Source: Tianweitania aestuarii (lineage in GTDB: Bacteria > Pseudomonadota > Alphaproteobacteria > Rhizobiales > Rhizobiaceae). From it: a stretch of DNA of 64,000 bases. A program made the position numbers and the translations under genes. Shown here piece by piece: positions 28,166 through 37,013 of this stretch. Under the pieces are notes generated by a model. It saw nothing but the letters and a program-made list of their open reading frames with translations. It ran no database searches and was not told where the DNA came from. The DNA is taken from NCBI RefSeq assembly GCF_018457165.1, contig NZ_JAFMNX010000001.1:1600095-1664094 (forward strand). The letters are read 5' to 3'. Numbering within the stretch: position 1 is the stretch's first letter; the number at the start of each line of letters is the position of its first letter.

Positions 28166-28210
28166 GCACGCCTTAACGGCGTAGCACAGACACAGCCAAC
28201 AGCGTAACGA

Positions 28211-28245
28211 GGCTGCTGCGCATGATCCTTTCATGCCCAGCAGCC
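28211..28245. terminator. Long stem-loop in the convergent gap before thrS
   Basis: Stem of 8 bp (GGCTGCTG / CAGCAGCC), one C-C mismatch, then 6 bp (GCATGA / TCATGC), loop TCCTT. It sits between two converging genes. No T-run follows on either strand, so it may be a processing or stability element rather than a classic terminator. Confidence 0.5.
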
Positions 28246-28285
28246 GGGACAGGCTTATGAAGCCTGCGTGATGGTCGGACGACCC

Positions 28286-30250
28286 TTAGTCCGCCAGACG
28301 TGCGAGGTCGGGCGGTGTGGCTTCGGCAACCAGCATGGCCAGCGCTTCATCCAGCGACATCGCCGACTGATCGCGCGAACCGAGACGGCGGATGTTCACC
28401 GCCCGCTCTTCGGCTTCGCGCTTACCGCAAACGAGGATCACCGGCACCTTGGCCAGACTGTGCTCGCGCACCTTGTAGTTGATCTTCTCGTTGCGCAGAT
28501 CGAGCTCGGTCAGAAGACCAGCCTTCTTCAGCACCTTCTGCACTTCGCGGGCGTAATCGTCGGCTTCGGAGGTGATCGTGGCGACAACCACCTGCACCGG
28601 CGCGAACCACAGCGGCATATGGCCGGCGAAGTTCTCGATCAGGATGCCGAGAAAGCGCTCCATTGAACCACAGATCGCGCGATGGATCATCACCGGCTGC
28701 TTCTTCTCGGAATCCGAGCCGATATAGAAGGCGCCGAAGCGTTCCGGCAGGTTGAAGTCGACCTGCGTGGTGCCGCACTGCCATTCGCGGCCGATCGCGT
28801 CCTTCAGCGTGTATTCGAACTTCGGTCCATAGAACGCGCCCTCACCCGGCAGAATGCCGGTCTTGATCTCGGGCGACTGCGCCTCGATCGTCTTGAGCAC
28901 ATCCATCATCACGCTTTCGGCGCGATCCCAAAGCGCATCAGAACCGACGCGCTTTTCAGGCCGCGTCGAGAGCTTGATCGTGATGCTTTCGAAGCCGAAA
29001 TCCTTATAAACGGACAGGATCAGGTCGTTGATCGCCAGGCACTCTTCCGCCATCTGCTCGTCGGTGCAGAAGATGTGTGCGTCATCTTGCGTGAAGCCGC
29101 GCACGCGCATCAGACCGTGCAGCGCGCCGGATGGCTCGTAGCGATGCACCGCGCCGAATTCCGCAAGCCGGATCGGGAGTTCACGATAGGACTTCAAGCC
29201 GTGCTTGAAGATCATCACATGGCCGGGGCAGTTCATCGGCTTGAGGGCGAAGACGCGTTCGTCCTCGGTTTCTTCAGCCGCGACCGTGACCTGGAACATG
29301 TTGTCGCGATACCAGCCCCAATGGCCGGAGGTCTCCCACAGACTGTGATCGAGCACCTGCGGCGCGTTCACCTCCTGATACTCGCCTTCCAAACGGCGGC
29401 GCATATAGCTGACGAGGTTCTGGAACATCTTCCAGCCCTTGGCGTGCCAGAAAACAACGCCGGGACCTTCTTCCTGGAAGTGGAACAGGTCCATCTCGCG
29501 GCCCAAGCGGCGATGATCGCGCTTTTCGGCTTCTTCCAGCACATGCAGATAATGGTCGAGCTGTTCCTGCGTCGCCCAAGCCGTGCCGTAGATGCGCGTC
29601 AGCATCGGGTTGTTGGAATCACCGCGCCAATAAGCACCGGCGACCTTCATCAGTTTGAAGGCCGTGCCGATCTGGCCCGTGGACGCCATGTGCGGCCCGC
29701 GGCAGAGATCGAACCAGTCGCCCTGATAATAGATCTTGAGGTCTTGGCCTTCAGGGATCGCGTCAATCAGCTCGACCTTGTAGGCCTCGCCCTTGTCGAC
29801 AAAGACCTGCTTGGCGCGGGCACGATCCCAAACTTCGCGCGTGAACGGCTTGTTGCGCTGGATGATCTCTCGCATCTTCTTCTCGATGACCGGGAAGTCA
29901 TCGGGCGTGAAAGGCTCCTTGCGGGCGAAATCGTAATAGAAGCCGTTTTCGATCACCGGTCCGATCGTCACCTGCGTATCGGGCCAAAGCTCCTGCACCG
30001 CTTCCGCGAGCACGTGCGCGGTATCATGGCGGATCAGTTCCAGCGCGCGTGGATCATCACGCGTCAGGATCTCGATCTTGCCGGACGAGCCGAGCGGTTC
30101 GCTGAGATCGCGCACCGTGCCATCGACGGCATAGGCGACGGCCTTCTTGGCAAGCGACTTCGAGATCGACTCGGCCAAGGCGGCACCGGTCGCCGCAGCG
30201 TCGTAGTCGCGCACGGAGCCGTCGGGGAATGTAAGGGAAACCTGGGACAT
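28286..30250 (-). CDS. thrS: Threonyl-tRNA synthetase
   Basis: Class II synthetase charging tRNA-Thr. The 654-aa product has an N-terminal TGS domain ([30 protein letters not shown]), the editing domain motif [35 protein letters not shown] with zinc-type His pair, class II motif 2 [31 protein letters not shown], and the C-terminal anticodon-binding domain ([17 protein letters not shown]). The start at 30250 has GGAGA 6 nt upstream; a second ATG four codons earlier is possible. No leader attenuator is visible. Confidence 0.97.
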   Translation of the reverse strand: MSQVSLTFPDGSVRDYDAAATGAALAESISKSLAKKAVAYAVDGTVRDLSEPLGSSGKIEILTRDDPRALELIRHDTAHVLAEAVQELWPDTQVTIGPVIENGFYYDFARKEPFTPDDFPVIEKKMREIIQRNKPFTREVWDRARAKQVFVDKGEAYKVELIDAIPEGQDLKIYYQGDWFDLCRGPHMASTGQIGTAFKLMKVAGAYWRGDSNNPMLTRIYGTAWATQEQLDHYLHVLEEAEKRDHRRLGREMDLFHFQEEGPGVVFWHAKGWKMFQNLVSYMRRRLEGEYQEVNAPQVLDHSLWETSGHWGWYRDNMFQVTVAAEETEDERVFALKPMNCPGHVMIFKHGLKSYRELPIRLAEFGAVHRYEPSGALHGLMRVRGFTQDDAHIFCTDEQMAEECLAINDLILSVYKDFGFESITIKLSTRPEKRVGSDALWDRAESVMMDVLKTIEAQSPEIKTGILPGEGAFYGPKFEYTLKDAIGREWQCGTTQVDFNLPERFGAFYIGSDSEKKQPVMIHRAICGSMERFLGILIENFAGHMPLWFAPVQVVVATITSEADDYAREVQKVLKKAGLLTELDLRNEKINYKVREHSLAKVPVILVCGKREAEERAVNIRRLGSRDQSAMSLDEALAMLVAEATPPDLARLAD

Positions 30251-30350
30251 GCTGTTCTCCATCTATCCAGTCCCGCATACGAACGCGGGTGGTCGCGCGC
30301 CATGTCAGGGCGCAGCGCGCATGTAGCGGGCGAAAGCGGATGCGTAAAGC

Positions 30351-30689
30351 CTAGTCGGTCCCGCGCGGCTTGCGTCCGAACCGCCAAAGGCGCCACGGCG
30401 TCCATGGAGAGGCGCGCGATCCGAGGTCATCCGGCACAACATCAATGCCATGCGTACCGCCCGGACCGCAGCGCACCACGCGAAACAGGGACAACCAGCC
30501 GCCCGACCAAAGGCCATGCCGCGCAATGGCTTCATAGGCATATTCCGAACAGGTCGGATAATGCCGGCAGCCATGGCCAACAAAGCCCGACAGGGTCAGC
30601 TGATAAAGGCGCACAAAGCCGGTGCCGAACAAACGGCCGGGCGTGCGGCGCCAAGGGGCGGAGAAGTTACGGGATCTGCTCGCCGGCAT
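30351..30689 (-). CDS. yidD: Membrane protein insertion efficiency factor YidD
   Basis: 112-aa small protein of the YidD family that assists YidC/Sec-dependent membrane insertion at the inner membrane. The signature LYQLTLSGFVGHGCRHYPTCSEYAYEAIARHGLWSGGWLSLFRVVRCGP carries the conserved cysteines (CRHYPTC and RCGP) and GLW turn. The ATG at 30689 lies 23 bp inside the 3' end of the HEPN toxin gene, so the first residues overlap it; the recognisable family sequence begins at about RNFSAPWRRTPGRL. The N-terminal junction may therefore have been created by the toxin-antitoxin insertion. The gene is otherwise intact. Confidence 0.9.
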   Translation of the reverse strand: MPASRSRNFSAPWRRTPGRLFGTGFVRLYQLTLSGFVGHGCRHYPTCSEYAYEAIARHGLWSGGWLSLFRVVRCGPGGTHGIDVVPDDLGSRASPWTPWRLWRFGRKPRGTD

Positions 30690-31044
30690 CGATCAGGATC
30701 GGCTCTAATTGGCTGCGCATTTCTGGAATGCTCATCGTGGCTGTTTCCCACAGCGTCTTGTGCGAAATGGTCTCGTAACCGTGTACGAGAATATGGCGGA
30801 TACCGACTGCCTTCCGCAATTTCAGTTGGTCGGCACTATCCGCGAACTCAGGGTACTTCCGCACAATGCCGTTTGATACCTCACCGACGAGTTCGATCGC
30901 CTTTGACAGTGCGAGTTGCTCGATCTCGCCAGTGCTCAGGGTCTGGTACGTCATTTCTTGTGTGACACGCTCAACGCGCAGGCAGGCTTCGTGCAAGCCG
31001 ACCAAACGATCTACCAGTCCTTCTGGTAAGAAACCGTCACTCAT
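30667..31044 (-). CDS. hepT: HepT-like HEPN-domain toxin (DUF86)
   Basis: 125-aa protein of the HEPN superfamily, minimal toxin partner of MNT nucleotidyltransferases. The catalytic RX4HXY motif is intact at R83-ILV-H88-G-Y90 (context GIRHILVHGY), the hallmark of the RNase-type HepT toxin. It is preceded by helices DRLVGLHEACLRVERV and GEIEQLALSKAIELVGEVSNGIVRKYPEF. The 4-nt ATGA overlap with the upstream antitoxin gene implies translational coupling. By analogy with HepT-MntA, the antitoxin AMPylates a tyrosine of this motif. Base composition looks lower in GC than its neighbours (judged by eye), suggesting acquisition. Confidence 0.9.
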   Translation of the reverse strand: MSDGFLPEGLVDRLVGLHEACLRVERVTQEMTYQTLSTGEIEQLALSKAIELVGEVSNGIVRKYPEFADSADQLKLRKAVGIRHILVHGYETISHKTLWETATMSIPEMRSQLEPILIDAGEQIP

Positions 31045-31331
31045 AGTGGCTTGAAGGATCGCTCAAGACGGCGGAAGACGCGCTCGGAAAAATCTTTCTC
31101 GGAGTGAACATCCACAGGTGCACCGACTTTGTCGGCAAGATCCTGGCCGAGTTGGGCCATGTCGAACAAAGTCATGACCCCGCCCACTGAAACCACGATA
31201 TCCAGATCGCTCGCTTCCGTGTCCTCGCCGCGCGCGACTGACCCGAACACCCGCGGGTTGCTCACCGGATATTTGGCCAGGATCGCCAGAACCTGATCCC
31301 GATGCTTCGCCAGCGCTTCGGAGGGACGCAT
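31041..31331 (-). CDS. mntA: MNT-domain nucleotidyltransferase antitoxin (MntA-like)
   Basis: 96-aa minimal nucleotidyltransferase. The GSX10DXD signature is intact: Gly30-Ser31 in VFGSVARGE and D42-L-D44 in SDLDIVV. It pairs with the downstream HEPN gene (4-nt overlap), the usual antitoxin-first order. Known members neutralise HepT by adding AMP or poly-AMP to its active-site tyrosine. The gene sits 11 bp downstream of the NifU-like scaffold gene and may be transcribed with it. No own promoter was recognised. Confidence 0.88.
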   Translation of the reverse strand: MRPSEALAKHRDQVLAILAKYPVSNPRVFGSVARGEDTEASDLDIVVSVGGVMTLFDMAQLGQDLADKVGAPVDVHSEKDFSERVFRRLERSFKPL

Positions 31332-31342
31332 TGCGGGGTTCC

Positions 31343-31789
31343 TCAGGCGGCCTTGCCGGCTTCAGCGCGTTCGATCTGGTCGATCGCGTCGACAACGGCA
31401 TCGAAGGTGAGCATGGTGGAGGCGTGGCGGGCTTTGTAGTCGCGCACAGGCTCCAGATATTTCAGATCTTCGAAGCGCCCTTCCGGCGGCCTGCCGTTGT
31501 CCTTCAGCATGGCGTGCATGGATTGGCGCAGGACGCGCAGCTCTTCGGCTGTCGAGCCGACAACATGCTGCGCCATGATGGCCGAGGAGGCCTGACCGAG
31601 CGCGCAGGCCTTCACGTCATGGGCAAAGTCGGTAACGACGCCATTGTCCATGCAAAGGTCGACAAGCACTGTGGAGCCGCAGAGTTTCGAATGCGCCTTT
31701 GCCGTCGCATGCGGCGCGGCAAGGCGACCCGTTCGGCCGATATTGCCGGCGAAACCCAGGATTTTCTCGTTGTAGACTGCATCGATCAT
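31343..31789 (-). CDS. NifU/SufU-like iron-sulfur cluster assembly scaffold protein
   Basis: 148-aa protein of the IscU/NifU N-terminal family, which builds transient Fe-S clusters. Conserved sites are Cys37 in SKLCGSTV and Cys62 in DVKACALGQASSAIMAQ. The third ligand position expected near the C-terminus is occupied by His in YKARHASTML, not Cys, so the ligand set is altered. The start at 31789 has GGAGA upstream; a longer in-frame extension is not family-like. In relatives this gene neighbours yidD; here a toxin-antitoxin pair lies between them. Confidence 0.85.
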   Translation of the reverse strand: MIDAVYNEKILGFAGNIGRTGRLAAPHATAKAHSKLCGSTVLVDLCMDNGVVTDFAHDVKACALGQASSAIMAQHVVGSTAEELRVLRQSMHAMLKDNGRPPEGRFEDLKYLEPVRDYKARHASTMLTFDAVVDAIDQIERAEAGKAA

Positions 31790-32027
31790 GTTGTTTCTCC
31801 GCAGCGGCGCAGCTTGAGCATGGTTTGCCGCGCGAACGCCTTCCTTTCGCGTTCGGCCCTCCATATATAGGAGCACGGTTCATAAAGCGGCAAGCACAAG
31901 AGACATCAGCTGCTTTTCGAACCCAAACCGCCGCATTCGGCCGGAGTGTTTGCTCCCGCATAACCGAACTCGGGCAGTTATCCGTTTAACTCGTCCCTTC
32001 CGCGAAAGGGACTACGGGAGACGCCTT

Positions 32028-32654
32028 ATGGACGCCGTTCTGAAATCCCTTCCCATCCGCTCTTCGAGCGACCTCAAGCGCCCGACACAGGCTGAAGTCG
32101 AAGCAGCGATCCGCACGCTCCTGCTTTGGACCGGCGACAATCCCGAGCGCGAAGGCCTGCTCGACACGCCGATGCGCGTCGCCAAGGCGTATAAGGAGAT
32201 GTTCGACGGCTACAACAAGGATCCGGCCGAAGAGCTCGGCCGCACCTTCGAGGAGGTCGAAGGCTACAAGGACATGGTGATCGAGCGGGACATCCTGTTC
32301 CACTCGCATTGCGAACACCACATGGTGCCGATCATCGGCCGTGCCCATGTCGGCTATCTGCCGGAAGGCAGGGTCGTCGGCCTATCGAAACTGGCGCGCG
32401 TGGTCGATATTTTTGCGCATCGCCTGCAAACGCAGGAAGCCATGACCGCACAGGTGGCCAATACGATCCAGGATATCCTGAAGCCGAAGGGCGTCGCGGT
32501 GATCGTGGAAGCCGAGCATATGTGCATGGCCATGCGCGGCATCCGCAAGCAGGGCGCGACCACGCTGACATCGACCTTCACGGGTGTGTTCGCCGACAGC
32601 CCGGAAGACCAGATCCGCTTCATGACCCTGCTGCGTACCAGCACCAAGGCTTGA
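32028..32654 (+). CDS. folE: GTP cyclohydrolase I
   Basis: Type IA enzyme converting GTP to dihydroneopterin triphosphate, the first step of folate/pterin synthesis. The 208-aa product has zinc ligands Cys95 and His98 in [11 protein letters not shown] and Cys166 in [10 protein letters not shown], spaced as in E. coli FolE (3 and 68 residues). [23 protein letters not shown] is the substrate loop. The start at 32028 has GGGAG 8 nt upstream. The next gene, hisI, begins 1 bp after the stop, so the two form an operon. Confidence 0.97.
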   Translation: MDAVLKSLPIRSSSDLKRPTQAEVEAAIRTLLLWTGDNPEREGLLDTPMRVAKAYKEMFDGYNKDPAEELGRTFEEVEGYKDMVIERDILFHSHCEHHMVPIIGRAHVGYLPEGRVVGLSKLARVVDIFAHRLQTQEAMTAQVANTIQDILKPKGVAVIVEAEHMCMAMRGIRKQGATTLTSTFTGVFADSPEDQIRFMTLLRTSTKA

Positions 32655-32655
32655 G

Positions 32656-33075
32656 ATGAGCGGTCCCGTTTTTCCCGCCCCACCCCGCGACAAGAACGAA
32701 CTGGAAGAAGGCGCGGTGTTATCGCCGCGCTTCAACAGCGATGGCTTGGTTACGGCGGTTGTGACCGATGCGCGTGACGACCACCTTCTGATGGTGGCCC
32801 ATATGAACCCGCAGGCGCTTCAGCTGACGCTCGACACAGGCATTGCCCATTACTGGTCACGGTCACGCAATCAGCTTTGGAAAAAGGGCGAGACCTCCGG
32901 CAACACGCAGCAGATCAAGGAAATCCGCGTCGATTGCGATCAGGACGCGCTCTGGCTGCGGGTGACGGTGGATGGCGACGGGCTGACCTGCCACACCGAT
33001 CGTCGAAGCTGCTTCTATCGAACGATAGACCGCGATGAGCGTGGCGTGCGTCTCCGCTTTTCGACCGAAGGCTGA
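32656..33075 (+). CDS. hisI: Phosphoribosyl-AMP cyclohydrolase
   Basis: Zinc enzyme of histidine synthesis that opens phosphoribosyl-AMP. The 139-aa product has [40 protein letters not shown] (substrate region) and the metal cysteines in VDCDQDALW and [11 protein letters not shown]. It is of standard length and not fused to HisE. It is the second gene of a folE-hisI operon (gap 1 bp), an arrangement seen in other alphaproteobacteria. Confidence 0.96.
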   Translation: MSGPVFPAPPRDKNELEEGAVLSPRFNSDGLVTAVVTDARDDHLLMVAHMNPQALQLTLDTGIAHYWSRSRNQLWKKGETSGNTQQIKEIRVDCDQDALWLRVTVDGDGLTCHTDRRSCFYRTIDRDERGVRLRFSTEG

Positions 33076-33135
33076 CCGCACCTCCGAAGCGTTTTCATGC
33101 AATGTTCATGACGGCTTGCGCATAATCGTGGGATC

Positions 33136-34062
33136 ATGGACCAAATCGTTCCTCCCGCTGCCCTGATCCAGGTTCCTTCCCCGAAGCGGCAAGGCATCGC
33201 CCTGGCGCTTGGCGGCGGTGCTGCACGTGGGTGGGCACATATCGGCGTCCTGCGGGCGCTGGATGAGGCTGGCATTGCGGTTGGCATGATCGCCGGCACC
33301 TCGATCGGCGCGCTGGTTGGCGGCTGCTATCTCGCCGGCAAGCTGGACGAGCTGGAAGCCTTCGCGCGCAGCCTGACCAAACGCCGCATCTTCGGCCTTC
33401 TTGATCTCCGGCTGGGCGGCAACGGCCTGTTCGGCGGCATGAAGCTCGATGCGCGGCTGCAGGAACATCTCGCCGGCAAGACGTTCAAGGACCTGACCAA
33501 GCCGTTCGTGTGTGTTGCGGCCGAAATCCGAACCGGACATGAGATCTGGCTCAACGATGGCTCGCTGGTGACGGCGATGCGGGCATCCTATGCCCTGCCC
33601 GGCGTGTTCGAGCCGGTGCCGTGCAATGGCCGCGTGCTGGTGGATGGCGCGCTGGTCAATCCCGTCCCGGTCTCGGTCTGCCGTGCTTATGAGCAGCCGC
33701 TCGTGGTGGGTGTGAACCTGCATTACGACCTGTTTGGCCGCGCCGCCGTGATCAAGCACAGCGCGGGTGAACTGGTGATCGCACGCGATGCGCCGCGTCC
33801 GCAGCATGCGGCGACACCGCCGACCGGACGCGAGTCGCGCCTGGGCGTCACCGGCGTGATGGTTGAAGCGTTCAACATCATTCAGGATCGGCTGTCGCGC
33901 TCCCGCTTGGCCGGAGATCCGCCGGATCTCTCCTTGCAGCCGAAGCTCGGCCACATCGGATTGTCGGAATTCCACCGCGCCGACGAGGCGATCCGGATCG
34001 GCTACGAGACCGCCAAAGCTCAGGCAACCGAGTTGCTGCGCCTGCAAAGTGTCATGGTTTGA
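33136..34062 (+). CDS. Patatin-like phospholipase family protein
   Basis: 308-aa protein with the patatin catalytic layout: oxyanion loop ALGGGAARGWAHIGVLRAL (about 24-42), nucleophile elbow GTSIG (Ser56), and Asp in VDGALVNPVPV (about 172) as the second member of the Ser-Asp dyad. Related bacterial proteins (RssA/NTE-like) are membrane-associated lipid hydrolases. The substrate is unknown. It is convergent with recJ, with an 11-bp overlap of the 3' ends. No signal peptide is visible. Confidence 0.87.
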   Translation: MDQIVPPAALIQVPSPKRQGIALALGGGAARGWAHIGVLRALDEAGIAVGMIAGTSIGALVGGCYLAGKLDELEAFARSLTKRRIFGLLDLRLGGNGLFGGMKLDARLQEHLAGKTFKDLTKPFVCVAAEIRTGHEIWLNDGSLVTAMRASYALPGVFEPVPCNGRVLVDGALVNPVPVSVCRAYEQPLVVGVNLHYDLFGRAAVIKHSAGELVIARDAPRPQHAATPPTGRESRLGVTGVMVEAFNIIQDRLSRSRLAGDPPDLSLQPKLGHIGLSEFHRADEAIRIGYETAKAQATELLRLQSVMV

Positions 34063-35869
34063 GCGAGGGTTCTGCCGCATCCATGATGCGGAATTGAACG
34101 CTGCGGCTGCCGTTCCAGTAATTGGCTGACAGAGAACCGGCTAGATGGATGGTCTTGCCGATGCTGCGCTTCAGGAAGATGCCGAGATCGCTTTCCGCAA
34201 CGCGGAAGGCCATGCCGGACAGCTGACCGCCGCTTTGCGAGCGGACCTGAACGCGCAGATGTCCGCCATTGCCGACCTCACGCACATCGGCGATGCGATG
34301 GCGCGGCAGGACGACAACGGGATTGGCATGGCCGGCACCGAAAGGCCCAACCTTTTCAAGCGCATCCAGCATGGTGAAGTTCGCGCCTTCGGCTGAAAGC
34401 GCGCCATCCACGGCAAGCGTTTCGTCGGCGCGCAAGCTATGAACGTCGCTGGCGCGCTCTTCGAAGAAGGCCCGCAATTCGCCGAGCTTGGCGCGCTCCA
34501 GCGTCAAACCGGCTGCCATCGCGTGGCCGCCGCCCTTCACCAGGATGCCTGAATCGACCGCTTCGCGGACCAGTTTGCCTATGTCGAAGCCCGGAATGGA
34601 CCTTCCGGAACCCGATCCAACGCCATTCGGATGAAAATGGATGGCGAAACTCGGCCGTCTTGCATGTTCCTTCAAGCGTGCGGCGATCAGGCCCACGATG
34701 CCCGGATGCCACTTGTCGCTCGCGGTCACCAGAACGGCCGGACCCTGGCCGCCGATCAGCTCGGCATCGGCCTCGGCGCGCGCTTGGGCGAGCATCTCCT
34801 GTTCCATGGCCTGACGTTCGGCGTTCAAACGATCGAGCGTTTCGGCGATCTTCTGCGCCTCCACCGGATCCCCGGTGGACAGCAGCCGGCTGCCGAGCGC
34901 GGCATCGCCGATGCGACCGCCGGCATTGATGCGTGGGCCGATCAGAAAGCCGAGATGAAAGACGTTGAGCGGTTCGCCGATGCGCGAAACGCGCGCCAGG
35001 ATCGACAGGCCGGAGCTCTGGTTCTGCCGCGCGACGATCAGGCCCTTGGCGACAAAGGCGCGGTTGACGCCGATCAGCGGCACCACATCGCAGATCGTGG
35101 CGAGCGCCACGAGGTCGAGCATGTCGAGGAGATTGGGCGGTGTCTTGCCGCGGGCACGCAGAAGCTTGGCGACCTGCACCAGCGTGACGAACACGACGCC
35201 GGCAGCGCAAAGATGGCCCTGCCCCGACAGATCGTCCTCGCGGTTCGGGTTCACCACCGGCGTTCCGGCTGGCAGTTCGCCGCCGACCTGGTGGTGGTCG
35301 AGCACGACGACATCCGCGCCGGCTTCATTGGCCGCTTCGATCGAAGGCGCGCTGTTGGTGCCGCAATCGACGGTGACGATCAGCTTGGCGCCGCGACTGA
35401 CGAGCTCGCGCATGGCATCGGGATTGGGGCCATAGCCCTCGAAGATGCGGTCCGGAATGTAGATTTCGGACGGAATGTTGAAATGGTCGAGGAAGCGCTT
35501 CATCAGCGCCGAGGACGACGCGCCGTCCACATCGTAGTCGCCAAAGATCGCAACGCGTTCGCCCCGTTCAATCGCGTGTGCGATGCGCTCGGCGGCTGGC
35601 TCCATGTCGGTGAAGCTTGCCGGATCGGGCAGCAAGGCGCGGATCGTTGGATCAAGGAAGCTGAGCGCGGTTTCGGCCGTAACCCCGCGACCGGCGAGAA
35701 CGCGCGCAACGAGATCCGGCACCCCATGGCCCTGCGCGATCGCAAGCGCCAGATTTTCTTGCCTTTCGTTCAGCCGGTGTTCCCAGGCCAAGCCGTTGAT
35801 CGAACGGCGAACGTCCAGAAAGTGCCTGCGGTTGGGAGTTTTACGCAACGAGTCCATCATCGCGTTCAT
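34052..35869 (-). CDS. recJ: Single-stranded-DNA-specific exonuclease RecJ
   Basis: 5'-to-3' ssDNA exonuclease of recombination and repair. The 605-aa product shows the DHH phosphoesterase motifs in order: VAIFGDYDVDGASSSALM (motif I), VTVDCGTNSAPS, VVVLDHHQVGGELP (DHH), and HLCAAGVVF, then the DHHA1 half with GGHAMAAGLTLE (glycine-rich GGH). The C-terminal OB-like part ends in NYWNGSRSVQFRIMDAAEP. The start at 35869 begins MNAMMDSLRK; an internal Met is possible. It lies just downstream of glpX in the same orientation. Confidence 0.95.
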   Translation of the reverse strand: MNAMMDSLRKTPNRRHFLDVRRSINGLAWEHRLNERQENLALAIAQGHGVPDLVARVLAGRGVTAETALSFLDPTIRALLPDPASFTDMEPAAERIAHAIERGERVAIFGDYDVDGASSSALMKRFLDHFNIPSEIYIPDRIFEGYGPNPDAMRELVSRGAKLIVTVDCGTNSAPSIEAANEAGADVVVLDHHQVGGELPAGTPVVNPNREDDLSGQGHLCAAGVVFVTLVQVAKLLRARGKTPPNLLDMLDLVALATICDVVPLIGVNRAFVAKGLIVARQNQSSGLSILARVSRIGEPLNVFHLGFLIGPRINAGGRIGDAALGSRLLSTGDPVEAQKIAETLDRLNAERQAMEQEMLAQARAEADAELIGGQGPAVLVTASDKWHPGIVGLIAARLKEHARRPSFAIHFHPNGVGSGSGRSIPGFDIGKLVREAVDSGILVKGGGHAMAAGLTLERAKLGELRAFFEERASDVHSLRADETLAVDGALSAEGANFTMLDALEKVGPFGAGHANPVVVLPRHRIADVREVGNGGHLRVQVRSQSGGQLSGMAFRVAESDLGIFLKRSIGKTIHLAGSLSANYWNGSRSVQFRIMDAAEPSLKP

Positions 35870-35893
35870 ATAAGACCTCGCAGGCGTTCACGA

Positions 35894-36865
35894 TCAGAAT
35901 TTGTCGAGGTCCTGATGTCGCGCCTTGATTTCGCGTACCGTGCCGGACGAAGAGCGCATGACGATCGTGTGGGTCTGGATGGAATCGCGACCGAACTTGA
36001 CGCCGGACAGGAGGTTGCCGTCCGTCACGCCGGTTGCTGCGAACAGCACGTCGCCGCGCGCCATGTCTTCCGTGTGATAGACCTTCTGCGGATCGGAAAT
36101 GCCCATCGTCGCAGCGCGGGCGACCTTTTCCTCTGAGTTCAACAACAAACGCGCCTGCATCTGTCCGCCGATGCAGCGCAACGCTGCCGCCGCCAGAACG
36201 CCCTCCGGCGCACCGCCCGAACCGAGATAGATGTCGATGCCGGTTTCATCGGGATCGGTGGTGTGGATCACGCTCGCCACATCTCCGTCGCCGATCAGGC
36301 GGATGGAAGCGCCGGTTGCGCGCACCGCTTCGATCAAACGCGCATGGCGCGGGCGATCGAGAATGCAGGCGGTGATTTCATGAACCGGCACGCCCTTGGC
36401 CCTGGCAACGGCCTCGATGTTCTCGACCGCCGGCGCATCGATGTTGATGATCCCTTGGGGGTAGCCGGGTCCGACCGCGATCTTGTCCATGTAAACGTCG
36501 GGCGCATAAAGCAGACTGCCGCGTTCAGCGATGGCGATGACGGCCAGCGAATTGGGCAGGTTCTTGGCGCAAATTGTCGTGCCTTCGAGCGGGTCGAGCG
36601 CGATGTCGACTTCCGGACCTTCCTTCGTGCCGACTTCCTCGCCGATATAAAGCATTGGCGCTTCGTCGCGCTCGCCCTCGCCAATCACCACCGTGCCCTT
36701 GATCGGCAGACGGTTGAGCTCGGAGCGCATGGCGTCGACGGCGACCTGATCGGCAGCCTTTTCATCGCCGCGCCCCCGCAAACGGGCAGCGGCCACGGCG
36801 GCGCGCTCGGTGACGCGAACGAGTTCCAGAGTGAGGATGCGGTCGAGGCCGGCGAATTTTGCCAT
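35894..36865 (-). CDS. glpX: Class II fructose-1,6-bisphosphatase
   Basis: Gluconeogenic phosphatase of the GlpX type. The 323-aa product has the family motifs KGTVVIGEGERDEAPMLYIGE (metal region), ALDPLEGTTICAKN (catalytic DPLEGT), GDGDVASVI, and GSGGAPEGVLAAAALRCIGGQMQ. It is cytosolic and Mn/Mg dependent. It is the middle gene of a collinear set hom-glpX-recJ on the minus strand; the 148-bp gap after hom contains a short stem (GTCCGCTG / CAGCGGAC, 36943-36966) with no T-run. Confidence 0.95.
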   Translation of the reverse strand: MAKFAGLDRILTLELVRVTERAAVAAARLRGRGDEKAADQVAVDAMRSELNRLPIKGTVVIGEGERDEAPMLYIGEEVGTKEGPEVDIALDPLEGTTICAKNLPNSLAVIAIAERGSLLYAPDVYMDKIAVGPGYPQGIINIDAPAVENIEAVARAKGVPVHEITACILDRPRHARLIEAVRATGASIRLIGDGDVASVIHTTDPDETGIDIYLGSGGAPEGVLAAAALRCIGGQMQARLLLNSEEKVARAATMGISDPQKVYHTEDMARGDVLFAATGVTDGNLLSGVKFGRDSIQTHTIVMRSSSGTVREIKARHQDLDKF

Positions 36866-36942
36866 CGTGCGGAGTTCCCAAAGGAGCTGAGTGCGGTTCC
36901 ATCCGACCGCAGCTGTCAGGCTTCCTTTTGGCGCAGCCCTGT

Positions 36943-36966
36943 GTCCGCTGCAAGACGACAGCGGAC
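36943..36966. other. Stem-loop in the hom-glpX gap
   Basis: 8-bp perfect arms GTCCGCTG and CAGCGGAC with an 8-nt spacer, about 80 bp upstream of the glpX start. It lacks a T-run, so it is an operator or mRNA structure candidate rather than a terminator. Confidence 0.3.
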
Positions 36967-37013
36967 GCTTCGCGGCGGCGATGCAGTATTAATCGATTGA
37001 GCCGATTGGCTTT

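Noticed and set aside
28682..30778. 698-aa plus-strand frame over thrS
   Set aside because: Antisense to threonyl-tRNA synthetase; it also runs across the thrS-yidD gap, which real genes do not.
34631..36136. 501-aa plus-strand frame over recJ/glpX
   Set aside because: Antisense shadow of two well-defined genes; composition is typical of a high-GC reverse frame.
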